DNA of 64,000 nucleotides from assembly GCF_034479375.1 (NCBI RefSeq), contig NZ_CP140155.1:1240001-1304000 (forward strand). Reading direction: 5' to 3'. The DNA comes from Rhodopseudomonas palustris (GTDB lineage Bacteria; Pseudomonadota; Alphaproteobacteria; Rhizobiales; Xanthobacteraceae). The notes beneath the pieces are model-generated. The model did no database searches. It worked only from the letters and a program-made list of their open reading frames with translations, and was not told the origin of the DNA. Of this stretch, positions 49,239 through 58,552 are shown one piece after another (within the stretch, counting starts at the first letter, position 1; each line of letters opens with the position of its first letter). Both the position numbers and the translations under genes were made by a program.

Positions 49239-50924
49239 ATGACCACGGCAGACGCAGCGACGGGCGAGGCAGGGCGCGACTTCATTCGCGACATCGTCCA
49301 GGCCGATCTCGAGGCCGGCCGGCACCGCCAGGTCGTGACCCGGTTCCCGCCGGAGCCGAACGGCTATCTGCACATCGGCCACGCCAAGTCGATCGCGCTG
49401 AATTTCGGCATCGCCCAGGAATTCGGCGGCCGCTGCAATCTGCGGTTCGACGACACCAACCCGACCAGGGAAGAGCAGGAATATATCGATTCGATTCAGG
49501 CCGACGTGCGCTGGCTCGGCTTCGACTGGGGCGAGCACATGTTCTTCGCCTCGGATTATTTCGATCGGCTCTACGATTGGGCCGAGCTGTTGATCCAGAA
49601 CGGCGACGCCTATGTCGACGACCAGTCGCAGGACGAAATCCGCGAGGCGCGCGGCACGCTGACCGAGCCCGGCAAGAACAGCCCGTTCCGGGATCGCTCG
49701 GTCGCGGAGAATCTCGATCTGTTCCGGCGCATGAAGGCCGGCGAGTTTCCGAACGGCGCGCGCGTGCTGCGCGCCAAGATCGACATGGCGTCCGGCAACA
49801 TCAATCTGCGCGACCCGGTGCTGTATCGCATCCTGCATGCGCATCATCCGCGCACCGGCGACAAATGGTCGATCTATCCGAGCTACGACTACGCCCACGG
49901 CCAGTCGGACGCGATCGAGGGCGTCACGCATTCGATCTGTACGCTGGAGTTCGAAGATCACCGGCCGCTGTACGAATGGCTGCTCTCCAAACTGCCGGTG
50001 CCGTCGCAGCCGAAACAGTACGAATTCGCGCGGCTCAACATCACTTACACGCTGCTGTCGAAACGTGTGCTGACCGAACTGGTGCGCGGCGGCCATGTCG
50101 CCGGCTGGGACGATCCGCGGATGCCGACGATGGCCGGCCTGAAGCGGCGCGGCGTGCCGCCGGCGGCGATCCGCGAATTCGTCAAGCGCATCGGCGTCGC
50201 CAAGGCCAACAGCGTGGTTGACGTCGGCATGCTGGAATTCTGCATCCGCGAGGAGCTGAACCGCAGCTCGCAGCGCCGGATGGCGGTGCTGCGGCCGCTG
50301 AAGGTGGTGATCGAGAACTATCCGGAAGGGCAGAGCGAAGAGCTCGACGCGATCAACCATCCCGACGATCCCGCCGCCGGCACCCGCAAGATCAGCTTCG
50401 GCCGCGAGCTCTATATCGAGCAGGACGACTTCATGGAGAACCCGCCGAAGAAATTCTTCCGGCTGTCTCCCGGCACCGAGGTGCGGTTGCGCTACGCGTA
50501 TTTCATCAAGTGCCGCGACGTCGTGAAGAACGACGCCGGCGAGATCGTCGAGCTGCGCTGCACCTATGATCCCGAAACCCGCGGTGGCAACGCGCCGGAC
50601 GGCCGCAAGGTCAAGGCGACAATGCACTGGCTGTCGGCGGCGTCCTCGGTGCCGGCGGAGATCCGGGTCTACAATCAGTTGTTCGCCAACCCGGCGCCGA
50701 GCGCTGCGAACTTCACCGCCGACCTCAATCCGCAGTCGCTCGAAGTGCTGACCGACGCCCGGATCGAGCCGGCGGTGGCGGCGAGCGACGCGGCCGAGCC
50801 GGTGCAGTTCGAGCGCCAGGGCTATTTCGTCCGCGACAAGGACTCGACTGCGGACAAGCCGGTGTTCAATCGTACCATCGGGCTGCGCGATACCTTCGCC
50901 AAGGAAGTCGGCGGTAAAACCTGA
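49239..50924 (+). CDS. glnS: glutaminyl-tRNA synthetase
   Basis: GlnRS attaches glutamine directly to tRNA-Gln. The 561-residue class I enzyme has [18 protein letters not shown] with HIGH at 45-48 and the KMSKS-type motif as LLSKRVL, followed by the two-domain beta-barrel anticodon-binding region. Many alphaproteobacteria lack GlnRS and use the GatCAB amidation route, so a complete copy beside gltX is notable. It is transcribed divergently from gltX. Confidence 0.94.
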   Translation: MTTADAATGEAGRDFIRDIVQADLEAGRHRQVVTRFPPEPNGYLHIGHAKSIALNFGIAQEFGGRCNLRFDDTNPTREEQEYIDSIQADVRWLGFDWGEHMFFASDYFDRLYDWAELLIQNGDAYVDDQSQDEIREARGTLTEPGKNSPFRDRSVAENLDLFRRMKAGEFPNGARVLRAKIDMASGNINLRDPVLYRILHAHHPRTGDKWSIYPSYDYAHGQSDAIEGVTHSICTLEFEDHRPLYEWLLSKLPVPSQPKQYEFARLNITYTLLSKRVLTELVRGGHVAGWDDPRMPTMAGLKRRGVPPAAIREFVKRIGVAKANSVVDVGMLEFCIREELNRSSQRRMAVLRPLKVVIENYPEGQSEELDAINHPDDPAAGTRKISFGRELYIEQDDFMENPPKKFFRLSPGTEVRLRYAYFIKCRDVVKNDAGEIVELRCTYDPETRGGNAPDGRKVKATMHWLSAASSVPAEIRVYNQLFANPAPSAANFTADLNPQSLEVLTDARIEPAVAASDAAEPVQFERQGYFVRDKDSTADKPVFNRTIGLRDTFAKEVGGKT

Positions 50925-51001
50925 CGCTTCCGCCGGCTATTGTTGCCGGCCATCGCGATCTCCGCCACTCTGAGCGCTGCGCTGATTGAGGGGCGGGCGC
51001 C

Positions 51002-53308
51002 GTGGAGCGGGGCGATCGGGCCGGAGCACGGACCAAGGCACGGACCTGGCCGACGCGCGCCGCGACCCGGGCCGGAGCGCGCGCGCCTTTTGGCGTTTCT
51101 TGGGGCGCGGGGCTGTGGCCGGCGGCCGCTGAGACGCTGCGCGACTGGGCCCGCGCCGAGGCCGGGCCGGGCCGGCTGTTGCCGTTCGTGCCGGTCGCAT
51201 TCGGCGCCGGGATCGCGCTGTACTTCGCCGCCGACCACGAGCCGGTTGCCTGGGTCGCCAGCCTGGCGGCGGCGGTGTTCGGCGTGGCGGCATTTCTGCT
51301 CCGGCGCAACCGGGCGTTTCCGCTCGCGGTGCTGATCACCGCGTTCGCCGCCGGCTTCGCGGTGATCGCTTTGAAGGCGCAGCGGATCGCCCATCCCGTA
51401 CTGGCGAAGCCGGTGCAGGCGGCGACGCTGAAAGGGTTCGTCGAGACCCGCGAGGAGCGCGAGCGTACCGACCGATTCGTGCTGCGCGTCACCGAGATGG
51501 ATACCGCCGGCCGCGCGCCGGCGTTGCCGCGCGTGAGGCTGTCGGTGCGCAAGGGCACGGCGCCCGCCGTCGGCAGTTTCGTATCGCTGAAGGCGCGGCT
51601 GCTGCCGCCGTTGTCGCCGCTGCGACCGGGCGCTTACGATTTCGGCCGTGATCTGTATTTCCAGGGAATCGCCGCCTCGGGCTTCGCGCTCGGCGCGGTC
51701 ATCACGCAGGACCCGCCTGCCGCCGGCGGTTGGCGGCTGCGCTACGCGGCGACGATGCAGGGGATGCGCGACGCGATCGACGCGCGGATCCGGCTCGCGC
51801 TCGACGGCGACCAGCGTTCGATCGCCACTGCGCTGATCACCGGCCGCCGCGACGCGATCTCGACGCCGGTCAACGACGCGATGTTCGTCTCCGGGCTCGG
51901 CCACGTGCTGTCGATCTCCGGCTATCACATGGCGGTCGTGGCCGGGGTGGTGTTCTTCGCGGTGCGCGCGGCTCTCGCGCTGATCCCGGCGCTGACGGTG
52001 ACGTTTCCGATCAAGAAGGCGGCCGCCGCCGCGGCGCTCGCCGCTGCCGCATTCTATCTGCTGCTGTCCGGCGCCGAGGTCGCGACGCAACGCTCGTTCC
52101 TGATGACGGCCGTGGTGCTGATCGCGGTGATGGTCGATCGCCGTGCCATCACGTTTCGCACGCTGGCGATCGCCGCCCTGGTGGTGCTGCTGATCGCGCC
52201 GGAATCGCTGGTGCATCCGAGCTTCCAGATGTCGTTCGCGGCGACGCTGGGGCTGGTCGCCCTGGTGCAGATCGGCATGCCGGGGCTGTTCGCCACCGCG
52301 GACAGTTCGACGACCGCGCGCGCGGCGCTGTGGGGCGGGCGCGAGATCGCGATGCTGGCGCTGGCGTCGCTGGTCGCGGGGCTCGCGACCACGCCCTATG
52401 CGGCCTATCACTTCCACCGCGTCACACCATACGGCGTGATCGCCAATCTGCTGGCGATGCCGGTGGTGTCGGCGATGGTGATGCCGGCGGGCCTGCTCGG
52501 GCTGGCGGCGATGCCGTTCGGTCTCGACGGGGTGTTCTGGCGGATCATGGAGATCGGCATCGACTGGATGATCGTGGTGTCGCTGTGGGTCGCGGCGCTG
52601 CCGGGCGCCATCGGCAGGATCGCGGCGTTCGGGAGCGGGCCATTGCTACTCGCGTCGCTCGGCGTCGTTCTGCTCGGCCTGCTACGCACGCCGCTGCGCT
52701 ATGCCGGGCTGGCGCTGCTGGGGCTTTCGACCGGCTGGGCGCTGCTGACGCCGCAGCCCGAGATTCTGATCGCCGGTGACGGACGGCAGGTCGCGTTGCG
52801 CGGGCCCGATGGAAGGCTGCGGCTGATGCAGAGCGGTGGCGACCAGTTCAGGATCAGGCAATGGCTCGCGGCCGATGCGGATTCGCGTGCGGCAGACGCA
52901 CCGTCGTTGCGTGACGGCGTGTCGTGCGACGCCGACGGCTGCGTCGCGGCGCTGGCGGATGGCGGGTTGGTGGCGCTGTCGTTCCGGGCCGATGGTGTCG
53001 CTGATGACTGCGCGCGGGCGACGCTGGTGATCGCGCTGGCACAGCCGCCGCCGGATTGCGCCGCGCGTCTGATCAGCGCCGAACTGCTGAAAAGCAGCGG
53101 CGCGCTGGCGTTGCGACGAAACGAGGGCGCGGACGGTGGCTTCGTGACCGTCGCGGTGCGGCCGAAAGGGCTCGACCGGCCGTGGTCACCGGCGCCCGCC
53201 GACGTGCCACAAGAATCCCCGGGCAGCGCTCCGACGCAGCGGACACCGCCACGTCCCGCACCGGTCGACGCCACGCCGGCGGCGCCGGATCAGCACGACG
53301 AGGACTGA
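51002..53308 (+). CDS. ComEC/Rec2-family membrane protein without a lactamase-type domain
   Basis: A 768-residue polytopic protein of the DNA-uptake channel family ComEC/Rec2. An N-terminal DUF4131-type region with soluble OB-like part (about 110-220) is followed by the competence domain of about ten helices (about 260-580), with GLGHVLSISGYHMAVVAG and ATQRSFLMTAVVL. The C-terminal 180 residues are soluble and low in conservation; the metallo-beta-lactamase motif HxHxDH of full-length ComEC is not present. The start is a GTG at 51002; the first 45 residues are Arg/Ala-rich and the real start could be further in. Function in DNA uptake is possible but unproven. Confidence 0.8.
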   Translation: MERGDRAGARTKARTWPTRAATRAGARAPFGVSWGAGLWPAAAETLRDWARAEAGPGRLLPFVPVAFGAGIALYFAADHEPVAWVASLAAAVFGVAAFLLRRNRAFPLAVLITAFAAGFAVIALKAQRIAHPVLAKPVQAATLKGFVETREERERTDRFVLRVTEMDTAGRAPALPRVRLSVRKGTAPAVGSFVSLKARLLPPLSPLRPGAYDFGRDLYFQGIAASGFALGAVITQDPPAAGGWRLRYAATMQGMRDAIDARIRLALDGDQRSIATALITGRRDAISTPVNDAMFVSGLGHVLSISGYHMAVVAGVVFFAVRAALALIPALTVTFPIKKAAAAAALAAAAFYLLLSGAEVATQRSFLMTAVVLIAVMVDRRAITFRTLAIAALVVLLIAPESLVHPSFQMSFAATLGLVALVQIGMPGLFATADSSTTARAALWGGREIAMLALASLVAGLATTPYAAYHFHRVTPYGVIANLLAMPVVSAMVMPAGLLGLAAMPFGLDGVFWRIMEIGIDWMIVVSLWVAALPGAIGRIAAFGSGPLLLASLGVVLLGLLRTPLRYAGLALLGLSTGWALLTPQPEILIAGDGRQVALRGPDGRLRLMQSGGDQFRIRQWLAADADSRAADAPSLRDGVSCDADGCVAALADGGLVALSFRADGVADDCARATLVIALAQPPPDCAARLISAELLKSSGALALRRNEGADGGFVTVAVRPKGLDRPWSPAPADVPQESPGSAPTQRTPPRPAPVDATPAAPDQHDED

Positions 53309-53339
53309 GCCCGCGCCTCGTTCGTGCGAGGCGTGCCGC

Positions 53340-54047
53340 TCAGTACTTGCGATACAGCCCGATCAGCTTGCCCTGAATCCGCACCCGGTTCGGCGGCAGG
53401 ATGCGGACCTCGTAGGCGGAATTGGCGGGCTCCAGCGCGATCGATGCGCCGCGGCGGCGGAAGCGCTTCAGCGTCGCTTCCTCCTCGTCGATCAGCGCCA
53501 CCACGATGTCGCCGGTATCGGCGCTCTCGTTGCGCTGGATCAGCGCCATGTCGCCGTCGAGGATGCCGGCATCCATCATCGAATCGCCGCGCACTTCCAG
53601 CGCGTAATGCTCGCCGGAGCCGAGCATGTCCGGCGGCACGCTGATGGTGTGGCTGCGGGTCTGCAGCGCCTCGATCGGCGTGCCGGCGGCGATCCGGCCC
53701 ATCACCGGCACCGCGACGTTGCGATCCGAATCGTCGTCGTCGCGTTGCGGGCTCGGCGGGCGGACCCGGCCGAGATTGCCCTCGATCACGCTCGGGGTGA
53801 AGCCGCGGCGGCCGCCGCCGCTGTTGCCGCCGAGATCGGGCAGCTTGATCACCTCGATGGCGCGGGCGCGGTTGGGCAGGCGGCGGATGAAGCCGCGCTC
53901 CTCCAGCGCCGTGATCAGGCGGTGAATGCCCGATTTGGAGCGCAAGTCGAGCGCGTCCTTCATCTCGTCGAACGAGGGGGGAACGCCGGCTTCCTTCAGC
54001 CGCTCGTTGATGAATTTCAGCAACTCGAACTGTTTGCGCGTCAGCAT
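53340..54047 (-). CDS. lexA: SOS repressor LexA
   Basis: LexA represses DNA-damage genes and cleaves itself when RecA is activated. The 235-residue protein has an N-terminal winged helix with [18 protein letters not shown] (23-40), a linker rich in glycine and acidic residues (about 72-112), and a C-terminal peptidase domain. The cleavage site is Ala121-Gly122, with Ser156 and Lys194 as catalytic dyad. I chose the ATG at 54047 ([10 protein letters not shown]); an ATG at 54056 is the alternative. An SOS box lies upstream at 54157-54182, so it is autoregulated. Confidence 0.96.
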   Translation of the reverse strand: MLTRKQFELLKFINERLKEAGVPPSFDEMKDALDLRSKSGIHRLITALEERGFIRRLPNRARAIEVIKLPDLGGNSGGGRRGFTPSVIEGNLGRVRPPSPQRDDDDSDRNVAVPVMGRIAAGTPIEALQTRSHTISVPPDMLGSGEHYALEVRGDSMMDAGILDGDMALIQRNESADTGDIVVALIDEEEATLKRFRRRGASIALEPANSAYEVRILPPNRVRIQGKLIGLYRKY

Positions 54048-54156
54048 CTCGACCATTCCCCAGATCTGGCGACGATCGCCGTGTCGTCGTGCCGTCCGTT
54101 CATTGCGCCATGAAGTTCGACAGGCGAGGCGCAATTACTCGAAACAAATCATGAAC

Positions 54157-54182
54157 GAACACTATATGTTCAGTATGTGTTC
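54157..54182 (-). promoter_or_regulatory. LexA (SOS) operator with three half-sites
   Basis: GTTC at 54168-54171 and GTTC at 54179-54182 are separated by 7 bp, the alphaproteobacterial SOS box. A further GAAC at 54157-54160 stands 7 bp before the first GTTC. All three half-sites are spaced by 11 bp. It lies about 110-135 bp upstream of lexA. Confidence 0.75.
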
Positions 54183-54221
54183 CGCAACCTCTTAATTTCA
54201 GGTCAACAAATTTGCGGATCG

Positions 54222-55433
54222 CTATTCCGGAAGCTTAAGGATGAGACAGCTCGATCCCGCTGCGGCGGCCGGTGCGAAGGGCGGACGGACGATCAGCGCC
54301 TGCGCTGCGGACAGCCGCGCCAGCAGCGACGAATCCTGGCGGTCGACCGGCGTCGCCAGCCATTGTCCGTCGTCGCGCAGCGCCAGTTGGGCGCGCAGAT
54401 AGTCCTCGCGCTGGTCGTTGGCGGCCAGGTCGGCGCCGAGCACGGCGGGGAGGCGCCGATGCATCGATTCGCTCCGCCCCGACAGCGCCCGGATCAGCGG
54501 CACCATGAACAGAACCGCGCAGACATAGGACGACACCGGATTGCCGGGCAGGCCGATCACCCGCATCGGGCCGAGCCGGCCGTGCATCATCGGCTTGCCC
54601 GGCCGCATCGCGATCTTCCAGAACGCGATCGTGGTGCCTTCTGCCTCCAGCGACGACTTGACCAGATCGTGGTCGCCGGCCGACGCGCCGCCGGTCGTCA
54701 CCAGCACATCGACGCAGAGGTCGCGGGCGCGCGCGATCGCCGCACGGGTGGCCTCGATGGTGTCGGCGGCGATGCCGAGATCAATCACCTCGGCGCCCTC
54801 GCTGCGCGCCAGCGCCCGCAGCGCGTAGCCGTTGGAATAGACGATCTGGCCGGGGCCGAGCGCTGCGCCCGGCATCACCAGCTCGTCGCCGGTGGCGAGC
54901 ATGGCGACGCGCGGCCTGCGGTGCACCGGCAGCGCTGGATGGTTCATGCCGGCGGCGAGCGCGAGGTCGCGGTCGCTGAGCCTGTGGCCCGCACGCAGCA
55001 GCACTTCGCCCTCGGTGAAATCGATCCCGGCGGGGCGGATGTGGCGGCCGTGGCGGGCGGCTTCGGTGATGGTCACCTGATCGCCGTCGCGCACGGTGTC
55101 TTCCTGGATCACCACGGTATCGGCGCCGTCGGGGATGACGCCGCCGGTGAAGATCCGCAGCGCTTGCCCTGGGCCGACGGATTGTTCCGCCGGCCGGCCG
55201 GCGGCGATCTCGCCGATCACGGTGAGCCGCGCCGGCGCGGTCGCGACATCGGCTGCGCGCACCGCATAGCCGTCCATCGCCGACATCGGCTGCGGCGGCT
55301 GGGTCCGCAATGCTGCGAGATCGCGCGCCAGCACGCGGCCATGCGCGTCGTCGAGCGCGACCATCTCCTCGGCAAGGCCCGCTGCGCAGTCGAGCACCGC
55401 GGCCAGCGCATCGGCGACCGGCATCAGCGCCAT
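54222..55433 (-). CDS. moeA: molybdopterin molybdenumtransferase MoeA
   Basis: MoeA inserts molybdate into adenylated molybdopterin in the last step of molybdenum cofactor synthesis. The 403-residue protein has PMSAMDGYAVRA near residue 50, the TTGGASAGDHD motif, and MRPGKPMMHG with VIGLPGNPVSSYV towards the C-terminus. The ATG at 55433 gives MALMPVADALA, in register with the family; the frame extends upstream without conserved content. Its usual neighbour moaC is 7 kb away on the same strand. Confidence 0.94.
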   Translation of the reverse strand: MALMPVADALAAVLDCAAGLAEEMVALDDAHGRVLARDLAALRTQPPQPMSAMDGYAVRAADVATAPARLTVIGEIAAGRPAEQSVGPGQALRIFTGGVIPDGADTVVIQEDTVRDGDQVTITEAARHGRHIRPAGIDFTEGEVLLRAGHRLSDRDLALAAGMNHPALPVHRRPRVAMLATGDELVMPGAALGPGQIVYSNGYALRALARSEGAEVIDLGIAADTIEATRAAIARARDLCVDVLVTTGGASAGDHDLVKSSLEAEGTTIAFWKIAMRPGKPMMHGRLGPMRVIGLPGNPVSSYVCAVLFMVPLIRALSGRSESMHRRLPAVLGADLAANDQREDYLRAQLALRDDGQWLATPVDRQDSSLLARLSAAQALIVRPPFAPAAAAGSSCLILKLPE

Positions 55434-55659
55434 CGGCGCGCTCCGGGGCTGGCGGCGGACCGATCCGGTCCGGCAAGGCGAGGGTGGCGTGTCATGATCC
55501 GGCTTTAGGGGCGTCGCGACGCTTGCGCAAGATCCGCCAAAGGCTCCGCCGGACCCGCGTGCCGCGCGGGTCAAACGAAATCCTAATTGTCTGCAGAAGC
55601 CCCCGAGCGGTAGGACGGGAGGGTGGCGAGGTTCGGGCCGCCGGACAGGGAGTGCGCAG

Positions 55660-56034
55660 ATGGGCGATGATTTTGCGAAATGGCTGTTGCGGATCGTCGG
55701 CGTCATCGGGCTGATCGCGTTCGGCACCACCTATGCGATCCGGCACGACTGGAGCCGGGGCTGGATGCCGTCCGCCAATCCGGAATATGCGCCGCCAGCG
55801 GCGAGCGCCCCCGAGCCGGCTGCGCCGGCTGCCCAGCCGGCCGCACCCGCGGCGCAGGCGACGTCGCCTGCGGCGCCCATCAACGCACCAGCGGCCCCGC
55901 CTGCCGCCGCAGCGGCGCCATCAGCGGCCTCCGCACCCGCCGCCGCCCGCGCTTATGTGCCGTGCCAGCCGATCGGCCGCACCGCCCGGGGCGAATTGGT
56001 GTACTCGATGGACTGCCGCACGCCGCCGCAGTAG
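55660..56034 (+). CDS. small membrane-anchored Ala/Pro-rich protein
   Basis: A 124-residue protein that I cannot place in a named family. Residues 8-27 form one hydrophobic helix (LLRIVGVIGLIAFGTTYAI). About 60 residues of alanine/proline-rich low-complexity sequence follow, and the C-terminus has two cysteines (VPCQPIG and MDCRTPPQ). GGGAG lies about 7 bases before the ATG. The layout suggests an inner-membrane anchor with a periplasmic spacer and a short cysteine-bearing tail. Function is unknown. Confidence 0.6.
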   Translation: MGDDFAKWLLRIVGVIGLIAFGTTYAIRHDWSRGWMPSANPEYAPPAASAPEPAAPAAQPAAPAAQATSPAAPINAPAAPPAAAAAPSAASAPAAARAYVPCQPIGRTARGELVYSMDCRTPPQ

Positions 56035-56045
56035 CGCCGCGGCGG

Positions 56046-56540
56046 CTACGCCGGTCCTGCGGACGGCGTTGCCACGGCCTCGTCCTTCGCCTGCACCATC
56101 ACCGGCAGATAGACCTGCGCGAATTCCGGCGGCAGGCGGCGCGGGCGGCCGCTCGACATTTCGATGCAGACGAGCTGCCAGCGCCCGCGCATCACGGTGG
56201 CGCGGTCGCGCAGCCGGATGAGCTGGAAGCGGCGCTCCATCAGGAGCTTGCCGTCGCTGCCATAGACCCAGGTGCCGAGCAGCAACTCATCGCCGAGATG
56301 ACTCGGCAGCAGGTAGTCGTATTCGCCGCGCCGGATCGCCATCGCGCGGTCGATCCGCTGCCAGTCGGCGAGCGCGAGACCGAGCGCTTCGGAATGCGCC
56401 CAGCCGACGCTGTCGCACCAGCGCACATAGACCGAATTGTTGGTGTGGTTGAGGCCGTCGATGTCGGCCGGGCCGGGCACCATCGTCAGCGTGAACGGGT
56501 TCGGGTGGTCCCAGTCGAGGTCGGAGGCTGCGGCGGTCAT
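56046..56540 (-). CDS. thioesterase, 4-hydroxybenzoyl-CoA type (hot-dog fold)
   Basis: A 164-residue acyl-CoA thioesterase-like protein. The sequence PADIDGLNHTNNSVYVRWCD has the conserved D-x-x-G-H/N-x-N-N-x-x-Y pattern of YbgC/4HBT thioesterases, in which an aspartate or asparagine aids hydrolysis. The ATG at 56540 is used; a GTG at 56573 overlaps the HAD gene's stop (GTGA) and would add 11 residues. It is cotranscribed with the HAD phosphatase. Its substrate is unknown. Confidence 0.82.
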   Translation of the reverse strand: MTAAASDLDWDHPNPFTLTMVPGPADIDGLNHTNNSVYVRWCDSVGWAHSEALGLALADWQRIDRAMAIRRGEYDYLLPSHLGDELLLGTWVYGSDGKLLMERRFQLIRLRDRATVMRGRWQLVCIEMSSGRPRRLPPEFAQVYLPVMVQAKDEAVATPSAGPA

Positions 56541-56569
56541 GGCAATCGTCGGCACTCGTGCGCGGGCCG

Positions 56570-57196
56570 TCACAGCCCGAGTTGATCCAGCGCCTGCGCC
56601 ACGTCCGCGGAGGAGCGTACATGGACGGCGCGGAGCCCGCGCTCGCGCGCGGCCGCGATGTTTTCGGCCAGATCGTCGAAGAACACAATGCGCTCGGGCT
56701 TCACGCCGATCGCCGCCACCACGAAGTCATAGGCCTCGGCGTTCGGCTTGCGCATCCCGATCCGCGACGACAGGAACAGCTCGCGGAACGGCGTCAGCAG
56801 TTCAGCATAGTGCTCCAGGAAATGCGCGACATGCGCGTCGTTGGTATTGGAAAGCGCATACAGCGGCAGATGCTTTGCGGCGCGCGCAAGTTGCGCCGCG
56901 ATCCCCGGCATCTCGCCGATGAAGATCGCATTCCAGCCCTCGCGCAATTGATCGTCGGACAGGTCGAGCCGCAGCGCCTCGCGCACCGCGGCGAAGAATT
57001 CCGCGTCGGTGACGTGGCCGGTCTCGTAGCGATGGAAGGTGTCGTTGCGCGCCAGCATCGCCATCATCGCGGACGGGTCGCTGCCGAGTTCGACCGCCCA
57101 GGCTTTGAGCGTGCGTGCCAGATCGAAGTCGATCACGACCCGTCCAAGATCAAACAGCAGCGCCTCGGCCGCGCCAGGAGTGAGAGTGCTTGTCAT
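56570..57196 (-). CDS. HAD-superfamily phosphatase (YihX-like)
   Basis: A 208-residue haloacid-dehalogenase-fold hydrolase. The nucleophile motif LLFDLGRVVIDFD has the D-x-G form of the YihX group rather than DxD. Motif 2 is ALSNTND, the lysine is in GMRKPNAEAYD, and the acidic motif is VFFDDLAENI. YihX hydrolyses alpha-glucose-1-phosphate in E. coli; the substrate here is open. The ATG at 57196 is used. It is coupled to the thioesterase gene downstream. Confidence 0.85.
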   Translation of the reverse strand: MTSTLTPGAAEALLFDLGRVVIDFDLARTLKAWAVELGSDPSAMMAMLARNDTFHRYETGHVTDAEFFAAVREALRLDLSDDQLREGWNAIFIGEMPGIAAQLARAAKHLPLYALSNTNDAHVAHFLEHYAELLTPFRELFLSSRIGMRKPNAEAYDFVVAAIGVKPERIVFFDDLAENIAAARERGLRAVHVRSSADVAQALDQLGL

Positions 57197-57448
57197 CTGC
57201 GAATACCTAACGCGAAGAGAGGGAGGGACAGGGTCAGCTAAATTGCACCGAATCTGGTCGAGGAACATTGTCGACGAACGACAACCGTTTGTTCACGCGT
57301 GCTGTTTAGAACACCGGGAGACGCGCAGCGACAACGTCTTCGACACGTTCGAGATCATCGCTGCGCCGGATCTGATCACCGGCGCTCCGCCCATGCGCAT
57401 CCACAGTGACTTGATTGACGACCCGTCCACAGCATCGGATCCCTGCCG

Positions 57449-58267
57449 ATGCTGACGGGGAACGGCCGTTGCAAGAAAAAGGCCCAGGAAGAGCAGGCCG
57501 GCGCTCACGGCTGGTTCGTCACCTTCGCCGACCTGATGGGCCTGCTGGTGAGCTTTTTCGTCGTGCTGGTGTCGTTCTCGACCCAGGACGTCAAGAAGCT
57601 GCAGATCGTCGCCGGCTCGATGCGCGACGCCTTCGGCGTGCAGTACCAGGCGCGCTATTCGGGTACGGTCGAGACCGACGGCATGCCGGTTCAGGGCAGG
57701 GTCGCCAGCACCGACAACGCCTCGCTGGATCAGGCCGGGGGCGCGGGCAGTTCGGCGCAGGCCAAGGCCGAACGCGAATTCGCGCTGGCGTCGGCGTCGC
57801 TCAGGCAGGCGTTGCAGGATGTGCCCGAACTGTCCGAATTGTCCAAGAACGTGGTGTTCGAGGAAACTCCGACCGGCCTCAATCTCGAACTCACCGATCA
57901 GGACGGCCGGCCGATGTTTCCGGACGGCTCGTCGGTCCCGTACGAGCGGACCCGCATGCTGATCGCAAGGCTGGCGGCGCCGCTGCGTGCGATCTCGCTG
58001 CGGGTCAATATCGTCGGTCACACCGCCGCGACGCCGGTGCCGGACAACGACGACTACGACGCGTTCGATCTGTCGACCGGGCGCGCCAATGCGGTGCGCC
58101 AGATCCTGAAACACGAGGGACTGTCATCGAGCCGCGTGAAGTCGGTGGCGGGCAAGGGCGACGGCGAACCGCTGTTTCCGGAAGCGCCGATGCTGGCCGC
58201 CAACCGCCGGGTGACCATCAGCCTGCTGCGGGAGAGCCCGCCGCTGCCGCCGGATATGCATCCCTGA
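57449..58267 (+). CDS. MotB-like protein with OmpA-type peptidoglycan-binding domain
   Basis: A 272-residue protein with a single membrane helix (about 22-44) containing FADLMGLLVSFFVVLVSF; Asp28 matches the proton-binding aspartate of MotB. After a linker of about 100 residues comes an OmpA-like domain (about 160-265) with NIVGHTAATPV and LSTGRANAVRQILK, which should bind peptidoglycan. No motA or flagellar gene is nearby. It could be a stator subunit paired with a distant MotA, or part of another proton-driven envelope machine. Confidence 0.82.
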   Translation: MLTGNGRCKKKAQEEQAGAHGWFVTFADLMGLLVSFFVVLVSFSTQDVKKLQIVAGSMRDAFGVQYQARYSGTVETDGMPVQGRVASTDNASLDQAGGAGSSAQAKAEREFALASASLRQALQDVPELSELSKNVVFEETPTGLNLELTDQDGRPMFPDGSSVPYERTRMLIARLAAPLRAISLRVNIVGHTAATPVPDNDDYDAFDLSTGRANAVRQILKHEGLSSSRVKSVAGKGDGEPLFPEAPMLAANRRVTISLLRESPPLPPDMHP

Positions 58268-58300
58268 CAACCTTTTGGTCGAATATTCGCAGGTGAATTC

Positions 58301-58552
58301 TCAGAACGAGACGCCGATCCGGCGGGCGCGTTTCCACACCATCCTGCATTTCTTCTTGGTGCCGCCGTGTAGCAGCTCGAACCGCGTCGGCAGCGTCGCG
58401 TCGGCATTCAACTCGATGCAGGCCCCGCCGGCGGAGTAATCCACCATGCGACACGGAATCACCGGCACCTTGGGGCCGACGATCAGGCTTGCAGAACTTG
58501 ATACCAGCCCGCTGGGGCGCACACGTGCAAATCGTCGCTGTTGTTGGGTCAT
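58301..58552 (-). CDS. single-domain PilZ protein
   Basis: An 83-residue PilZ-domain protein. The cyclic di-GMP-binding RxxxR is at the N-terminus in RRFARVR, and the second motif D-x-S-x-x-G appears as DYSAGGACIEL. Both motifs are intact, so binding is expected. The ATG at 58552 is chosen; the frame continues upstream without conserved sequence. It converges on the MotB-like gene, with 33 bp between stops. Confidence 0.82.
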   Translation of the reverse strand: MTQQQRRFARVRPSGLVSSSASLIVGPKVPVIPCRMVDYSAGGACIELNADATLPTRFELLHGGTKKKCRMVWKRARRIGVSF

